Assembly: GCF_004321985.1 (NCBI RefSeq)
Contig: NZ_SCQN01000044.1
Location: forward strand, 147,620-211,619
Origin: Castellaniella sp.
GTDB lineage: Bacteria > Pseudomonadota > Gammaproteobacteria > Burkholderiales > Burkholderiaceae_B
DNA: 64,000 nt
Reading direction: 5' to 3'
Shown: positions 8,994 through 18,946 of the stretch, piece by piece
Layout: each line of letters starts with the position of its first letter
Position numbering within the stretch: position 1 is the first letter of the stretch
The notes under the pieces: generated by a model
Told to the model about the DNA's origin: nothing
What the model saw: the letters and a program-made list of their open reading frames with translations, nothing else
Databases searched by the model: none
Made by a program: the position numbers and the translations under genes

Positions 8994-10910
8994 TCAGATC
9001 TCCAGAGCTTCGATTTCAGCCTGGGTCCGCAGCCAGTCGTCTTCGCTGGCCTCTAGCGCCTTGGTGAGTTCGCCGTGCTCGGCGAGCAGTCTGGGGCGCT
9101 GATCGCGCCATGCGTCGGTGTAGAAATCCGGTTGTGTCATCAGTGCGTTCAGTTCTGCCAGGCGGCTCTGCGCGCGCGCCATGGCATCTTCAGTCTTCTT
9201 CAGGCGGGCTTCCAGCGGCTTACGCTGTGCCGCCAGACGCTGGCGCGCCTGCGCCTGCTCCCGCCGTTCGGTCTTGCGGTCCTTTTCGGCAGGTGCGGCC
9301 AAGCGGTTGGTCTGGGACCGGGCCGCAGCGTGCTGCTGCAGCCATTCCCGGTAATCTTCCAGATCTCCTTCGAAGGGCTGCACACGGCCATCTGCCACGA
9401 TCCAGAAATCGTCCACCGTTGTGCGCAGCAGGTGTCGGTCGTGAGAAACCAGCAGGACGCTCCCAGGGAACTCCGCCAGTGCGCGGGCTAGTGCCTCTCG
9501 GGTGTCCACGTCCAGGTGGTTGCTGGGTTCGTCCAGCAGCAGCAGATTGGGCTTGCGCCAGACGATGAGGGCCAGTGCCAGGCGTGCCTTCTCGCCGCCG
9601 GAAAAGGGAGCCACCGGCTGATTCACCATGTCGCCCCCGAAGCCGAATCCGCCCAGCATGTCGCGCAGATCCTGTTCGCGCGCATCGGGTGCAATACGCG
9701 TGAAATGCTGCAGAGGGCTGAGTTCAGCATCGAGCAGGTCGAGCTGCTGCTGCGCAAAGTAGCCGATCTCCAGCCCACGCGCTGGGTGGTAGTGGCCTGC
9801 CAGGGGCTGCAGTTCCTGTGCCAGCGTCTTGACCAGCGTGCTTTTGCCAGCGCCATTCACCCCGAGGATGCCGGTGCGGCCGCCGCCGCGTACTGTCAGT
9901 GTCACTCCCTCCAGCACGGTACGCGCCGGCGTGTCGTTGCCGGCGGGGTACCCCATCGAGGCCTCTTCGAGTCTCAACAAGATGTCCGGCGTGTGGTCAG
10001 GATCGGGCAGGCGGATGTCGATGCCAGACTCCACGGCCAACGGCGTGAGGACCTGCATGCGGGCCAGCGCCTTGACCCGGCTCTGAGCCTGCTTGGCCTT
10101 GGTGGCCTTTGCCTTGAAGCGGTCGATGAATGACTGCAGATGTGCGGCTTCGCGGGTCTGGCGCTGCTGCGCCAGACGGCTCTGGCGCAGGCGCTCCGCG
10201 CGCTGCTCCAGGAAGGCCTGATAGTCGCCCTTGTAGCGCACCAGCTTGCCCTGCTCGAAATGCAGGATGGCGCGTGCCACCGCATCCAGAAATTCGGTGT
10301 CGTGAGAGATCAGCAGAATCGTGCCCGGGTATCCCGCCAGCCACCGTTCCAGCCAGAGCATGGCGTCCAGGTCCAGGTGGTTGGTCGGTTCGTCCAGCAG
10401 CAGCAGATCGGATGGGGCCATGAGTGCGCGCGCCAGCGCAATACGCATCTGCCAGCCGCCCGAAAAGCTCGCCACTGGCCGGGTCCATTCGTCGGGTGCG
10501 AAACCCAGACCTGCCAGAAGCTGATCGGCGCGCGATGGAGCGCTCCAGGCCTGGGCCTCGACCAGCGCGGCCTCAGACTCGGCGATGGCTTGGCCTTGGT
10601 CGGGCCCCAGTGTGGCACGGTGCGCTTGCAGCGCACGCAGGTGGCGGTCACCGTCGATGACGAATTCCCGCGCCGGCCGGTCTGTATCGTGCACGATCTG
10701 TTCGACAGCTGCCATGCGCCAGGCGGCTGGCATGTCCAGCGTGCCTGCGTCCTGGTCGATCTGGTGTTGAAGCAGGGCGAAAAGGGAAGACTTTCCAGCG
10801 CCGTTGCGCCCGACGATGCCGACTCGTTCGCCGGCGTGGATAGTGAATTCCGCACCGTCCAGCAGAACCTTGATGCCGCGCCTGAGCGTGAGTCCAGAGG
10901 CGCGAATCAT
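8994..10910 (-). CDS. yheS: ABC-F family ATPase, YheS type
   Basis: Encodes 638 residues, matching E. coli YheS (637). Two ABC domains lack membrane segments: first Walker A GRNGAGKSS, signature FSGGWQMRIALA, Walker B LLLLDEPTNHLDL; second Walker A GVNGAGKST, signature FSGGEKARLALA, Walker B LLLLDEPSNHLDV. Between them is the charged linker (RLRQSRLAQQRQTREAAHLQ, then KAKATKAKQAQSRVKAL region) that in ABC-F proteins reaches the ribosomal P-site tRNA. A C-terminal coiled coil rich in Lys, Glu and Gln covers about residues 540-635. ABC-F proteins act on ribosomes; the exact YheS role is not settled here. Its start overlaps the prmB stop by four bases. Confidence 0.9.
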   Translation of the reverse strand: MIRASGLTLRRGIKVLLDGAEFTIHAGERVGIVGRNGAGKSSLFALLQHQIDQDAGTLDMPAAWRMAAVEQIVHDTDRPAREFVIDGDRHLRALQAHRATLGPDQGQAIAESEAALVEAQAWSAPSRADQLLAGLGFAPDEWTRPVASFSGGWQMRIALARALMAPSDLLLLDEPTNHLDLDAMLWLERWLAGYPGTILLISHDTEFLDAVARAILHFEQGKLVRYKGDYQAFLEQRAERLRQSRLAQQRQTREAAHLQSFIDRFKAKATKAKQAQSRVKALARMQVLTPLAVESGIDIRLPDPDHTPDILLRLEEASMGYPAGNDTPARTVLEGVTLTVRGGGRTGILGVNGAGKSTLVKTLAQELQPLAGHYHPARGLEIGYFAQQQLDLLDAELSPLQHFTRIAPDAREQDLRDMLGGFGFGGDMVNQPVAPFSGGEKARLALALIVWRKPNLLLLDEPSNHLDVDTREALARALAEFPGSVLLVSHDRHLLRTTVDDFWIVADGRVQPFEGDLEDYREWLQQHAAARSQTNRLAAPAEKDRKTERREQAQARQRLAAQRKPLEARLKKTEDAMARAQSRLAELNALMTQPDFYTDAWRDQRPRLLAEHGELTKALEASEDDWLRTQAEIEALEI

Positions 10911-11803
10911 TCCGTGAGTTGCGCGCGGCGCAGCAGCAGGATCTGGTCAGAGGCCGAATCCGTGCTCAACCAGGTCGGTTCGAGTTCGGGGAATGCCTGC
11001 TCGAAGTGTTCCTGTTCGTTGCCGACTTCCAGAATCAGCAGCCCCTTTGGGGCCATCAATTTTGGCACCTGGGCAAGGATCTTGCGCACCAGGTCCATGC
11101 CGTCCGATCCGCCCGCCAGCGCCAGGCCCGGTTCGTGCCGATACTCGGCCGGCAGCTCGGCCATGGAGCGGGCGTTGACATAAGGTGGATTGCACACGAT
11201 CAGATCGTAACTGCGGTCGTTCGGGATACGGGTCGTCAGGTCGCTGCGCAGGGGTGTCACGCGTTCCTGCAGGCTGTGCAGCTCGATATTGGTCTGAGCA
11301 ACTGCTAGAGCATCGGCCGAGACATCCGTGGCATCCACAGTCGCCTGGGGAAAAGCCTTGGCCGCCAGAATGGCCAGGCAGCCTGATCCGGTACACAGAT
11401 CCAGCACTTGGTGGACGGCCAGCGGATCGGCGATCCATGGGGCGAGGTTTTCGGCCAACAGCTCGGCAATGGGTGAGCGCGGCACGATGACGCGCTCGTC
11501 CACCAGGAACCGCTCGCCCTGGAGCCAGGCCTCGCCCGTCAGGTAGGCTGCAGGCTTGCGGCTGCTGACACGTTCGTGGATCAGGTCCACGCAACGCTGT
11601 CGTTCGCGCTCCAGGAGTCGTGCGTCCAGAAAAGGTTCCAGCGTATCCAGCGGCAGGTGAAGGCTGTGCAACAGCAGGTATGCTGCCTCGTCCCAGGCGT
11701 TGTCGGTGCCGTGTCCAAACACCAGGCCTGCCGCCTGAAAGCGTGAGATCGCCCAGCGCAGCAGGTCGCGCAGGGTCAGAAGTTCGTTATATGGGGAGGC
11801 CAT
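10907..11803 (-). CDS. prmB: Ribosomal protein uL3 N5-glutamine methyltransferase
   Basis: Encodes 298 residues. It has the SAM-binding Rossmann motif VLDLCTGSGCLAILAA and the NPPY motif (IVCNPPYVN) that holds the glutamine amide in the PrmB/PrmC/HemK family. The N-terminal helical domain and the RSPIAELL segment match PrmB rather than PrmC. PrmB methylates Gln150 of ribosomal protein L3 in E. coli. It precedes yheS with a four-base overlap, so the two form a ribosome-related operon. Confidence 0.9.
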   Translation of the reverse strand: MASPYNELLTLRDLLRWAISRFQAAGLVFGHGTDNAWDEAAYLLLHSLHLPLDTLEPFLDARLLERERQRCVDLIHERVSSRKPAAYLTGEAWLQGERFLVDERVIVPRSPIAELLAENLAPWIADPLAVHQVLDLCTGSGCLAILAAKAFPQATVDATDVSADALAVAQTNIELHSLQERVTPLRSDLTTRIPNDRSYDLIVCNPPYVNARSMAELPAEYRHEPGLALAGGSDGMDLVRKILAQVPKLMAPKGLLILEVGNEQEHFEQAFPELEPTWLSTDSASDQILLLRRAQLTE

Positions 11804-12078
11804 GGCAGTCGCAATAAAAGAGGCAGGACCGGTGCGGCCCGCACCCGTGATCCTGCCGTTGATGGCTGAATTTTACCTTCTCTGGCACACCCCTGCAGAT
11901 CTTTTGCAGTCTGGCGAGTAGTACCATGGGCGTTGCTGCGGTCGTGGCAACACCGTGGTCGGACGCATGTTGATGGTAAAATCGCGGGTTCCCGTGATTT
12001 CAGACGCGAAGGTCGATTGCCTGCCGCATGTGCCGGCTTGGTTCGCTGGCCGGTGGCGGCGAGTCTTTCTGGCATCAC
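11804..12078. other. Intergenic region ahead of tRNA-Leu
   Basis: No coding sequence is supported in this 275-base gap. A TAAAAT hexamer at 11977-11982 could be the -10 box for the tRNA gene, about 95 bases ahead of it; no good -35 box is seen. The prmB side holds only a weak GC-rich inverted repeat near 11838-11860. Confidence 0.4.
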
Positions 12079-12161
12079 GCCCGGATGGTGGAATTGGTAG
12101 ACACGCTGGTCTTAGAAGCCAGTGCGCAAGCGTGGGGGTTCAAGTCCCCCTCCGGGCACCA
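12079..12161 (+). tRNA. tRNA-Leu (anticodon UAG)
   Basis: The 7-base acceptor arms GCCCGGA (12079-12085) and TCCGGGC (12151-12157) pair perfectly and are followed by an encoded ACCA. The anticodon stem CTGGT/GCCAG encloses the loop CTTAGAA with anticodon TAG at 12113-12115, reading CUA (and probably other CUN) leucine codons. A long variable arm (TGCGCAAGCG) and the T arm GGGGG-TTCAAGT-CCCCC are present, as expected of a class II leucine tRNA. It stands alone, 75 bases upstream of tig. Confidence 0.96.
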
Positions 12162-12236
12162 TCCGCATCGGCGGGTTCACCCAGATTCCGGTAAAATGCC
12201 TCGTTTACCGTCTCTCATTTATCCAATAGGTTCCGC

Positions 12237-13547
12237 ATGCAACCCGTGGTTGAAAAGTTGTCCGGCCTGGAGCGCCGCGTCGATCTGACCGTCTCGGTCG
12301 CCGATATCGAAAAGGAAGTTCAGACGCAGCTCAAGCGCGTCGCCAGGACCGCGAAGATCCATGGTTTTCGCCCCGGCAAGGCTCCGCTGTCGGTGATCGA
12401 GCGCAGCCACGGGCCTTCGGTGCGTTATGACGTCATCAACGGCCAGATCGGCAAGACTCTGGACAAGGTCATCGCGGATGCCAATCTGCGGGTGGCCGGT
12501 ACCCCGAATCTGGAACCCAAGACCGAGGACACGGACGAAGGCGTTCTGGCCTTCTCGGCGACTTTCGAGGTCTATCCCGAAATTGCGCTCCCCGATCTGG
12601 CGGGCCTCAAGGTCACGCGCAGCACGGTGTCCGTGGGCGACGCCGAAGTCCAGAAGACCGTGGACGTGCTGCGCCACCAGCGCACTATTTTCAAGCCCGC
12701 TGCCGACCGCTCGGCGCAAGCAGGGGACCGCGTGAAGCTGGACTTCAAGGGCACGATCGACGGCGTGGCCTTCGAGGGCGGCTCGGCCGAGGATTTTTAC
12801 TTCGTGCTGGGCCAGGGACGCATGCTGCCCGAATTCGAGACTGCGGCGACGGGACTCAAGGCTGGCGAATCCAAAACCTTTCCGCTGAAATTCCCCGATG
12901 ATTACGGCAGCGCGGCTGTAGCCGGCAAGCAGGCTGAATTCGCGATCACACTGAAAGAAGTCTCTGCGCCCGAGCTTCCCGAGATGGATGCCGATTTCGC
13001 GAAGTCGCTGGGTCAGGCCGAAGGCAACGTGGAATTGCTGCTGGCTGATATCCGCGCCAATGTCGAGCGGGAAGCACAGGCGCGTGCCAAGAACCGCACC
13101 AAGGCCAGCGTCATGGACGCCCTGGCGGGTGCCTGCACGTTCGATCTGCCCAAGGCGCTGGTGGACAGCGAGATCGCCAGCCGTACCGCAGCAGCCCGCG
13201 AGGAGCTCAAGCAGCGCGGCCTGCCCAACGCCGACACCGTGCCCATTCCCGAGGACACGTTCCGGGCAGAATCCGAGCGCCGTGTGCGGCTCGGGCTGGT
13301 GGTGGGCGAACTGATCAAGTCTGCCGACCTCACGGCCAAGCCCGAACAGGTGCGGGCCCGCATCGAAGACTTCGCCAAGAGCTACGAGCAACCGGCTCAG
13401 GTCGTTACTTATTACTTGTCGGATCGTCAACGCCGTGCTGAGATAGAATCGCTGGTACTGGAAGACAACGTGGTTGATCATATTCTGGCGGCAGCTCAGG
13501 TGACTGATGAGTCCGTCGATTTCGATACCTTGATGGGAACACATTGA
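12237..13547 (+). CDS. tig: Trigger factor, ribosome-associated chaperone and peptidyl-prolyl isomerase
   Basis: Encodes 436 residues, close to E. coli Tig (432). The N-terminal ribosome-docking signature reads GFRPGKAP at about 42-49. A central FKBP-type domain begins around residue 155 ([21 protein letters not shown]) and is followed by the helical C-terminal domain. It binds at the exit tunnel and holds nascent chains. A TAAAAT box lies at 12192-12197 inside a GGTAAA/TTTACC inverted repeat, a possible promoter element. Its stop overlaps the clpP start (TGATG), making tig the first gene of a chaperone-protease operon. Confidence 0.96.
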   Translation: MQPVVEKLSGLERRVDLTVSVADIEKEVQTQLKRVARTAKIHGFRPGKAPLSVIERSHGPSVRYDVINGQIGKTLDKVIADANLRVAGTPNLEPKTEDTDEGVLAFSATFEVYPEIALPDLAGLKVTRSTVSVGDAEVQKTVDVLRHQRTIFKPAADRSAQAGDRVKLDFKGTIDGVAFEGGSAEDFYFVLGQGRMLPEFETAATGLKAGESKTFPLKFPDDYGSAAVAGKQAEFAITLKEVSAPELPEMDADFAKSLGQAEGNVELLLADIRANVEREAQARAKNRTKASVMDALAGACTFDLPKALVDSEIASRTAAAREELKQRGLPNADTVPIPEDTFRAESERRVRLGLVVGELIKSADLTAKPEQVRARIEDFAKSYEQPAQVVTYYLSDRQRRAEIESLVLEDNVVDHILAAAQVTDESVDFDTLMGTH

Positions 13548-14206
13548 TGCCCAGGTTCACCGATTTCTATGCCTCTCTGTACGGTGGGAATTCGGTCGTC
13601 CCCACTGGTCTGGGCTATGTGCCCATCGTGGTCGAGCAGTCGGGTCGCGGCGAGCGCTCCTACGATATCTACTCGCGCCTGCTGCGCGAGCGGGTAATCT
13701 TCTTCGTCGGAGAGGTCAACGACCAGTCGGCGAATCTGGTTGTGGCTCAGCTGCTGTTCCTGGAATCAGAGAACCCCGACAAGGACATATCGCTATACAT
13801 CAACTCGCCGGGCGGGTCCGTGTACGCGGGCATGGCAATCTATGACACGATGCAGTTCGTGAAGCCTGCTGTTTCGACGCTGTGCACGGGCATTGCGGCC
13901 AGCATGGGTGCATTCCTGCTGGCGGCTGGCGAAAAGGGCAAGCGCTACGCCTTGCCGAATTCGCGCATCATGATTCACCAGCCGTCGGGCGGCGCCCAGG
14001 GGCAGGCGTCCGACATTCAGATCCAGGCGAAGGAAATCCTTAGCCTGCGGGAGCGCATGAACGGCATTCTGGCCGAAAGAACCGGCCAGGACGTCGAACG
14101 CATCGGTTTGGATACCGAGCGCGACAACTTCATGTCCGCCGCCGATGCTCAGGCCTACGGGCTCATCGACAAGGTATTGGTTTCGCGGACCGACGAGACC
14201 GAATGA
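13547..14206 (+). CDS. clpP: ATP-dependent Clp protease proteolytic subunit
   Basis: Encodes 219 residues from the ATG at 13547, which shares one base with the tig stop. The serine-protease triad is intact: Ser119 in GIAASMGAF, His144 in MIHQPSGG and Asp193 in DTERDNF, with the same spacing as E. coli ClpP (111, 136, 185). The oxyanion-side GGSVYAG motif is present. ClpP forms a two-ring tetradecamer fed by ClpX or ClpA. clpX follows after 10 bases. Confidence 0.97.
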   Translation: MPRFTDFYASLYGGNSVVPTGLGYVPIVVEQSGRGERSYDIYSRLLRERVIFFVGEVNDQSANLVVAQLLFLESENPDKDISLYINSPGGSVYAGMAIYDTMQFVKPAVSTLCTGIAASMGAFLLAAGEKGKRYALPNSRIMIHQPSGGAQGQASDIQIQAKEILSLRERMNGILAERTGQDVERIGLDTERDNFMSAADAQAYGLIDKVLVSRTDETE

Positions 14207-14216
14207 GTGGGATGCC

Positions 14217-15509
14217 ATGACGGAAAAAAAAGGTTCCAGTGAAGACAAGACCCTGCACTGCTCCTTCTGCAACAAAAGCCAGCACGAAGTTCACAAGCTG
14301 ATCGCCGGTCCTTCGGTGTTCATCTGCGACGAGTGCATCAGCCTGTGCAACGACATCATCCGCGAAGAATCGCAGGATGCGACGCGTGTGGCTGTCCGGA
14401 CCGAGTTGCCTACACCGCAGGAAATCAAATCGTTCCTCGATGGTTATGTCATTGGACAGGAAGCGCCCAAGCGCAATCTGGCGGTGGCTGTCTACAACCA
14501 CTACAAGCGCATCCGCTATGCGGATGCCAAGGACGGCGACGTCGAGCTCTCCAAGAGCAATATCCTTCTGATCGGCCCGACGGGCTCAGGCAAGACCCTG
14601 CTGGCGCAGACGCTGGCGCGGATGCTGGACGTGCCGTTCGTGATGGCCGATGCGACTACCTTGACTGAGGCCGGCTATGTAGGCGAGGATGTCGAAAACA
14701 TCATCCAGAAACTGCTGCAGAACTGCAACTACGAGGTCGAGAAGGCTCAGCGCGCCATCGTCTATATCGATGAAATAGACAAGATCTCGCGCAAGTCCGA
14801 CAACCCGTCGATCACCCGCGATGTTTCGGGAGAAGGCGTTCAGCAGGCACTGCTCAAGCTCATCGAGGGGACGGTCGCGTCGGTGCCACCACAGGGTGGT
14901 CGCAAGCATCCCAACCAGGATTTCGTTCAGGTCGACACCACCAACATCCTGTTTATCGTCGGCGGTGCGTTCGACGGTCTGGAAAAGATCATTCGTGACC
15001 GCAGCGAGCGCTCCGGTATCGGCTTTTCCGCCACCGTGCATACCCGCTCTGAGCGCGGTGTGGGGGAGCTGTTTTCCGAGGTGGAGCCCGAAGACCTCAT
15101 CAAGTTCGGTTTGATTCCCGAGCTGGTGGGGCGGCTCCCCGTAGTAGCCACCCTCGAAGAACTGGACGAGAGCATGCTGGTGCGGATCCTGACCGAGCCG
15201 CGTAATGCGGTGGTCAAGCAGTTCCAGAAGCTCTTCGAGATGGAGGACGTGGGACTGGAAGTCACCCCAGAGGCGCTCAAGGCGATCGCCGCGCGTGCCA
15301 TCAAGCGCCGTACCGGGGCTCGCGGCTTGCGTTCCATCCTCGAGCAATCGCTGCTGGGAACCATGTACGAGCTACCCGCACACACCGAAGTCAACCGGGT
15401 GGTGCTGGATCAGGATGCGGTCAACGGCAAGACAACGCCGCAGCTCATCAAGGGCCCCCGGGCCGCTCGCCGCCCGGAACAGAAGCCGTTGCATTCGGCG
15501 GCCGCCTGA
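14217..15509 (+). CDS. clpX: ATP-dependent Clp protease ATP-binding subunit ClpX
   Basis: Encodes 430 residues from the ATG at 14217. The N-terminal zinc-binding domain has C15, C18, C37 and C40 in the C-x2-C-x18-C-x2-C pattern. The AAA+ core shows Walker A GPTGSGKT, pore loop GYVG, Walker [11 protein letters not shown] and sensor 2 GARGLRS. The ring unfolds tagged substrates and passes them to ClpP. The gene follows clpP by 10 bases. The usual IGF loop for ClpP binding is hard to place by eye but the length and flanks are normal. Confidence 0.96.
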   Translation: MTEKKGSSEDKTLHCSFCNKSQHEVHKLIAGPSVFICDECISLCNDIIREESQDATRVAVRTELPTPQEIKSFLDGYVIGQEAPKRNLAVAVYNHYKRIRYADAKDGDVELSKSNILLIGPTGSGKTLLAQTLARMLDVPFVMADATTLTEAGYVGEDVENIIQKLLQNCNYEVEKAQRAIVYIDEIDKISRKSDNPSITRDVSGEGVQQALLKLIEGTVASVPPQGGRKHPNQDFVQVDTTNILFIVGGAFDGLEKIIRDRSERSGIGFSATVHTRSERGVGELFSEVEPEDLIKFGLIPELVGRLPVVATLEELDESMLVRILTEPRNAVVKQFQKLFEMEDVGLEVTPEALKAIAARAIKRRTGARGLRSILEQSLLGTMYELPAHTEVNRVVLDQDAVNGKTTPQLIKGPRAARRPEQKPLHSAAA

Positions 15510-15569
15510 ATCAGCCTCGGACATTCTATATACTGTACTCAGGCCTCCCGGCTTCCTGGCGCTTGCGGG

Positions 15570-15597
15570 CTTGAAACCCCCCCAAGCGACACCATAT
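15570..15597 (+). promoter_or_regulatory. Heat-shock (sigma-32) promoter of lon
   Basis: CTTGAAA at 15570-15576 is an exact match to the sigma-32 -35 element. After a 13-base spacer, CACCATAT at 15590-15597 matches the CCCCATNT -10 element at seven of eight positions. lon is a classic heat-shock gene. Transcription would start near 15604, giving a leader of about 60 bases. Confidence 0.8.
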
Positions 15598-15613
15598 GGA
15601 TGTCAGGCATCAC

Positions 15614-15639
15614 AAAAAGGAAGCCTGTGCTTCCTTTTT
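15614..15639 (+). terminator. Terminator-like hairpin between the lon promoter and lon
   Basis: An exact 11-base inverted repeat (AAAAAGGAAGC, loop CTGT, GCTTCCTTTTT) ends in a T tract, the form of an intrinsic terminator. It could end clpX transcripts, yet it lies downstream of the sigma-32 promoter, so lon transcripts must read through it. Its 3' arm GCTTCCTT (15629-15636) is also exactly complementary to AAGGAAGC at 15655-15662, which contains the lon Shine-Dalgarno sequence. Confidence 0.75.
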
Positions 15640-15666
15640 TCATAGACTCAGTTCAAGGAAGCAACC

Positions 15667-18135
15667 ATGTCTGCTAGCCAGATTCTCACTGCGGATCCCG
15701 TGGACCTGCCACTGTTGCCATTGCGCGACGTGGTCGTGTTCCCCCACATGGTCATCCCCCTGTTTGTCGGGCGTCCTCGTTCCATCAAGGCGCTGGAAAT
15801 GGCCATGGAGGCCGGCAGCAGCGTCATGCTGGTTGCCCAGAAAGCAGCCGGCAAGGACGAACCTTCAGCCGATGATCTGTTCGATGTGGGCTGTGCCGCC
15901 AGCATCCTGCAGATGCTCAAGCTCCCCGACGGTACCGTCAAGGTATTGGTCGAAGGGCTGCAGCGTGCCCGTATCCATGCAGTGGTCGAAGCCGAGACTC
16001 ACTTCATGGCCCGAGCCTCCGGCATTGTCGAGGAACCCGGCGTGCAGGCTGAAGCCGAGGCACTGCGCCGTGCGGTCGTGGCCCAGTTCGACCAGTACGT
16101 CAAGCTGAACAAGAAAATCCCCCAGGAAATCCTGACCACGCTCTCCGGGATCGAGGAAGCCGGCCGGCTGGCGGACACGATTGCGGCTCATCTGCCGCTG
16201 AAGATCGAGCAAAAGCAGTCCCTGCTGGATACACCCAGTGCGACGGGCCGGCTCGAGGCGCTGTTGTCACAGCTCGAATCCGAGATCGACATTCTTCAGG
16301 TCGAGAAGCGCATTCGTGGGCGCGTGAAGAAGCAGATGGAGAAGAGCCAGCGTGACTACTACCTGAATGAGCAGGTCAAGGCCATTCAGAAGGAGCTGGG
16401 CGAGGGTGAAGAGGGCGCCGATATCGAAGAGCTGGAGCGCAAGGTCGCTGACGCGCACCTGCCCAAGGAAGCCCGTAAGAAGGCAGACGGCGAGCTGAAG
16501 AAGCTCAAGCTCATGTCGCCCATGTCGGCCGAGGCCACCGTGGTGCGCAACTACATCGACACGCTGGTGGGGTTGCCGTGGCGCAAGAAGAGCCGCGTCA
16601 ATAATTCGCTGGACAACGCCGAAGAGATCCTGAATGCCGACCATTACGGTCTGGAAAAGGTCAAGGAGCGCATCATCGAGTATCTGGCGGTTCAGCAACG
16701 TGTGGACAAGCTCAAGGCGCCGATCCTCTGTCTGGTCGGCCCTCCGGGAGTGGGCAAGACATCGCTGGGCCAGTCGGTGGCGCGGGCGACAAACCGCAAG
16801 TACATTCGCATGGCGCTGGGCGGGGTTCGCGATGAGGCCGAGATCCGTGGTCACCGCCGCACATACATTGGCTCCATGCCGGGCAAGATTCTGCAGAACA
16901 TGGCCAAGGTCGGCGTTCGTAATCCGCTCTTTCTGCTCGACGAAATCGACAAGATGGGTGCGGACTTTCGCGGTGATCCTTCGTCGGCGCTTCTGGAGGT
17001 TCTGGATCCCGAGCAGAATCACACTTTCCAGGACCATTACATCGAGGTCGATTTTGATCTGTCCGATGTGATGTTCGTGGCCACGAGCAATACGCTGAAC
17101 ATTCCACCGGCACTGCTGGACCGGATGGAGGTCATCCGCTTGTCCGGATATACCGAGGACGAGAAAGTGCACATTGCCTTCGATCACCTGTTGCCCAAGC
17201 AGATGAAGAACAATGGCGTCGAGGACGGCGAGCTCTCCATCGCCGAAGCCGCCGTGCGCGACATCGTGCGGTATTACACCCGCGAGGCGGGCGTGCGGGC
17301 GCTGGAACGCGAAATTTCCAAGATCTGCCGCAAGGTCGTGAAGAAGATGCTGGCAGACAGAGCCGCCGCGAAGGGCCGCAAGTCCACGAAGGCTTTTGTG
17401 AAGGACCCCGTCAAGGTCGACGCTGACAATCTGAGCGATTTCTTGGGTGTGCGGCGGTTCAGCTTCGGCATGGCTGAAAAGGAAGACAAAGTAGGCCAGG
17501 TCACCGGGCTTGCCTGGACCGAGGTGGGTGGCGACTTGCTGACCATCGAAGTTGCCGACATGCCTGGGAAGGGTGTGGTGCTGCGCACCGGCTCGCTGGG
17601 TGACGTCATGAAGGAGTCCGTCGAGGCGGCACGCACGGTCGTGCGGGCGCGGGCTCGGCGCTGGGGCATTGCGGACCAGGTGTTTGAGAAGCGCGATCTG
17701 CATGTGCACTTTCCCGAGGGGGCGGTCCCCAAGGACGGGCCATCCGCAGGCATTGCGATCACCACCGCGCTGGTTTCTGCGTTGACCGGGATTCCGGTGC
17801 GGGCCGACGTGGCCATGACAGGTGAGATCACGCTACGCGGCGAGGTCCTCGAGATCGGCGGATTGAAGGAAAAACTCTTGGCTGCCCACCGGGGCGGGAT
17901 CAAGACCGTGATGATTCCCGAGGATAACGTGAAGGACCTGGCCGAAATCCCCGACAACGTGAAAAACTACCTGGAGATCATCCCGGTACGCTGGATCGAT
18001 CGGGTGCTCGAGGTCGCCTTGCAGCACATGCCAACGCCGTTGTCAGACGAGGAAGTGGCCAAGCTGGCGGCAGAAGCCGCGGCGGCAGCCGCTAAAGTCG
18101 CCGCGCCAGCGCCGGAGGGCCTGCTCAAGCATTGA
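15667..18135 (+). CDS. lon: ATP-dependent Lon protease
   Basis: Encodes 822 residues (E. coli Lon is 784). Order: N-terminal substrate-binding LAN domain starting DLPLLPLRDVVVFPHM, coiled-coil region, AAA+ module with Walker A GPPGVGKTS and Walker B LFLLDEIDKM, and the C-terminal serine-lysine protease with Ser693 in PKDGPSAG and Lys736 in GGLKEKLLAAHRGG (43 residues apart, as in E. coli). The tail is Ala-rich and accounts for part of the extra length. It degrades misfolded and regulatory proteins in the cytoplasm. Shine-Dalgarno AAGGAAG is 5 bases from the ATG. Confidence 0.97.
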   Translation: MSASQILTADPVDLPLLPLRDVVVFPHMVIPLFVGRPRSIKALEMAMEAGSSVMLVAQKAAGKDEPSADDLFDVGCAASILQMLKLPDGTVKVLVEGLQRARIHAVVEAETHFMARASGIVEEPGVQAEAEALRRAVVAQFDQYVKLNKKIPQEILTTLSGIEEAGRLADTIAAHLPLKIEQKQSLLDTPSATGRLEALLSQLESEIDILQVEKRIRGRVKKQMEKSQRDYYLNEQVKAIQKELGEGEEGADIEELERKVADAHLPKEARKKADGELKKLKLMSPMSAEATVVRNYIDTLVGLPWRKKSRVNNSLDNAEEILNADHYGLEKVKERIIEYLAVQQRVDKLKAPILCLVGPPGVGKTSLGQSVARATNRKYIRMALGGVRDEAEIRGHRRTYIGSMPGKILQNMAKVGVRNPLFLLDEIDKMGADFRGDPSSALLEVLDPEQNHTFQDHYIEVDFDLSDVMFVATSNTLNIPPALLDRMEVIRLSGYTEDEKVHIAFDHLLPKQMKNNGVEDGELSIAEAAVRDIVRYYTREAGVRALEREISKICRKVVKKMLADRAAAKGRKSTKAFVKDPVKVDADNLSDFLGVRRFSFGMAEKEDKVGQVTGLAWTEVGGDLLTIEVADMPGKGVVLRTGSLGDVMKESVEAARTVVRARARRWGIADQVFEKRDLHVHFPEGAVPKDGPSAGIAITTALVSALTGIPVRADVAMTGEITLRGEVLEIGGLKEKLLAAHRGGIKTVMIPEDNVKDLAEIPDNVKNYLEIIPVRWIDRVLEVALQHMPTPLSDEEVAKLAAEAAAAAAKVAAPAPEGLLKH

Positions 18136-18247
18136 GATAGGTGTGGAAGCTCATCATTCGTTGCGGTGCAATGCACCACCAATCATCGGATGATGGGCTT
18201 CTTCGTCCTGTTGAAAGGTGGAAGGGGCCCAACGACTGCTTGATGTC

Positions 18248-18291
18248 GGGGCTGATTGGGTTAGTGCAGCGGCGTGGTCCGAATCAGCCCC
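18248..18291. repeat. Inverted repeat spanning the lexA stop codon
   Basis: GGGGCTGATT at 18248-18257 and AATCAGCCCC at 18282-18291 form a perfect 10-base inverted repeat with a 24-base loop. It lies between the convergent lon and lexA genes and includes the lexA stop. It could fold in either transcript and act as a 3' end structure, but there is no clear T tract. Confidence 0.45.
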
Positions 18292-18938
18292 ACAGCGATG
18301 CCTTCGATGGCGAAGTTGTCGCCCGGTCCTACCTGGATGGGCTTGAAGTCGGGGTTCTCGGGCAGGAGCCGGATGGCGCGGCCCAGGTGTTCCAGGCGCT
18401 TGACGGTGACGTCGTCGCCCAGGCGGGCGACGACGATCTGGCCGTGTCGGGCCTCTGGTGTGCGGTGCACGGCCAGCAGGTCGCCGTCCAGGATGCCCGC
18501 ATCCCGCATGCTGCTGCCTCGCACGCGCAGCAGGTAGTCAGGGGCTGAGGAGAAGAGCTGAGGCGCGACGGCGATTTCGCGCTCCACATGCTCGGCCGCC
18601 AGGATGGGATGGCCGGCGGCCACATGCCCCACCAGCGGTAGGAGCAGGCTGCCGGCCGCATCCAGCCAGCCAAGTGTTTCTGAGGTGCGTTGGGGGGGTG
18701 CCGGAACAGCGGCCGGCGCGGCGGCGTCCAGCAACTGGATCCCGCGGGATGTGCTGGCCGTCAGGCGAATGTGGCCTTTGCGTTCTAGAGCGCGCAGGTG
18801 GTCTTCAGCAGCGTTGGCCGAGCGAAACCCGAGTTGGTGGGCGATTTCTGCACGGGTCGGCGGCCGCCCGGTTCGGCTGATGGCCTGGCGGATGAGGTCC
18901 AGGATCTGGGATTGGCGCGCAGTGAGTTTCAGAGCCAT
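18261..18938 (-). CDS. lexA: LexA, SOS-response repressor and self-cleaving protease
   Basis: Encodes 225 residues. The N-terminal winged helix ([16 protein letters not shown], then [15 protein letters not shown]) binds DNA. The C-terminal S24 domain has the cleavage bond Ala108-Gly109 in VAAGHP, Ser143 in [10 protein letters not shown] and Lys180 in VTVKRL; the Ser-Lys spacing of 37 equals that of E. coli. The linker is longer and Ala/Pro-rich (about residues 70-88), which explains the extra length over E. coli (202). RecA-ssDNA filaments trigger self-cleavage. uvrB and uvrD in this window are candidate regulon members, though no box is seen in front of either. Confidence 0.95.
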   Translation of the reverse strand: MALKLTARQSQILDLIRQAISRTGRPPTRAEIAHQLGFRSANAAEDHLRALERKGHIRLTASTSRGIQLLDAAAPAAVPAPPQRTSETLGWLDAAGSLLLPLVGHVAAGHPILAAEHVEREIAVAPQLFSSAPDYLLRVRGSSMRDAGILDGDLLAVHRTPEARHGQIVVARLGDDVTVKRLEHLGRAIRLLPENPDFKPIQVGPGDNFAIEGIAVGLIRTTPLH

Positions 18939-18946
18939 GACACACT

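Noticed and set aside
12219-13544. Long open frame of 441 codons on the minus strand
   Set aside because: It is the exact antisense of tig, which has full family support; long antisense frames are common in GC-rich DNA.
16267-17709. Open frame of 480 codons antisense to lon
   Set aside because: Shadow of lon; no ribosome site or motif.
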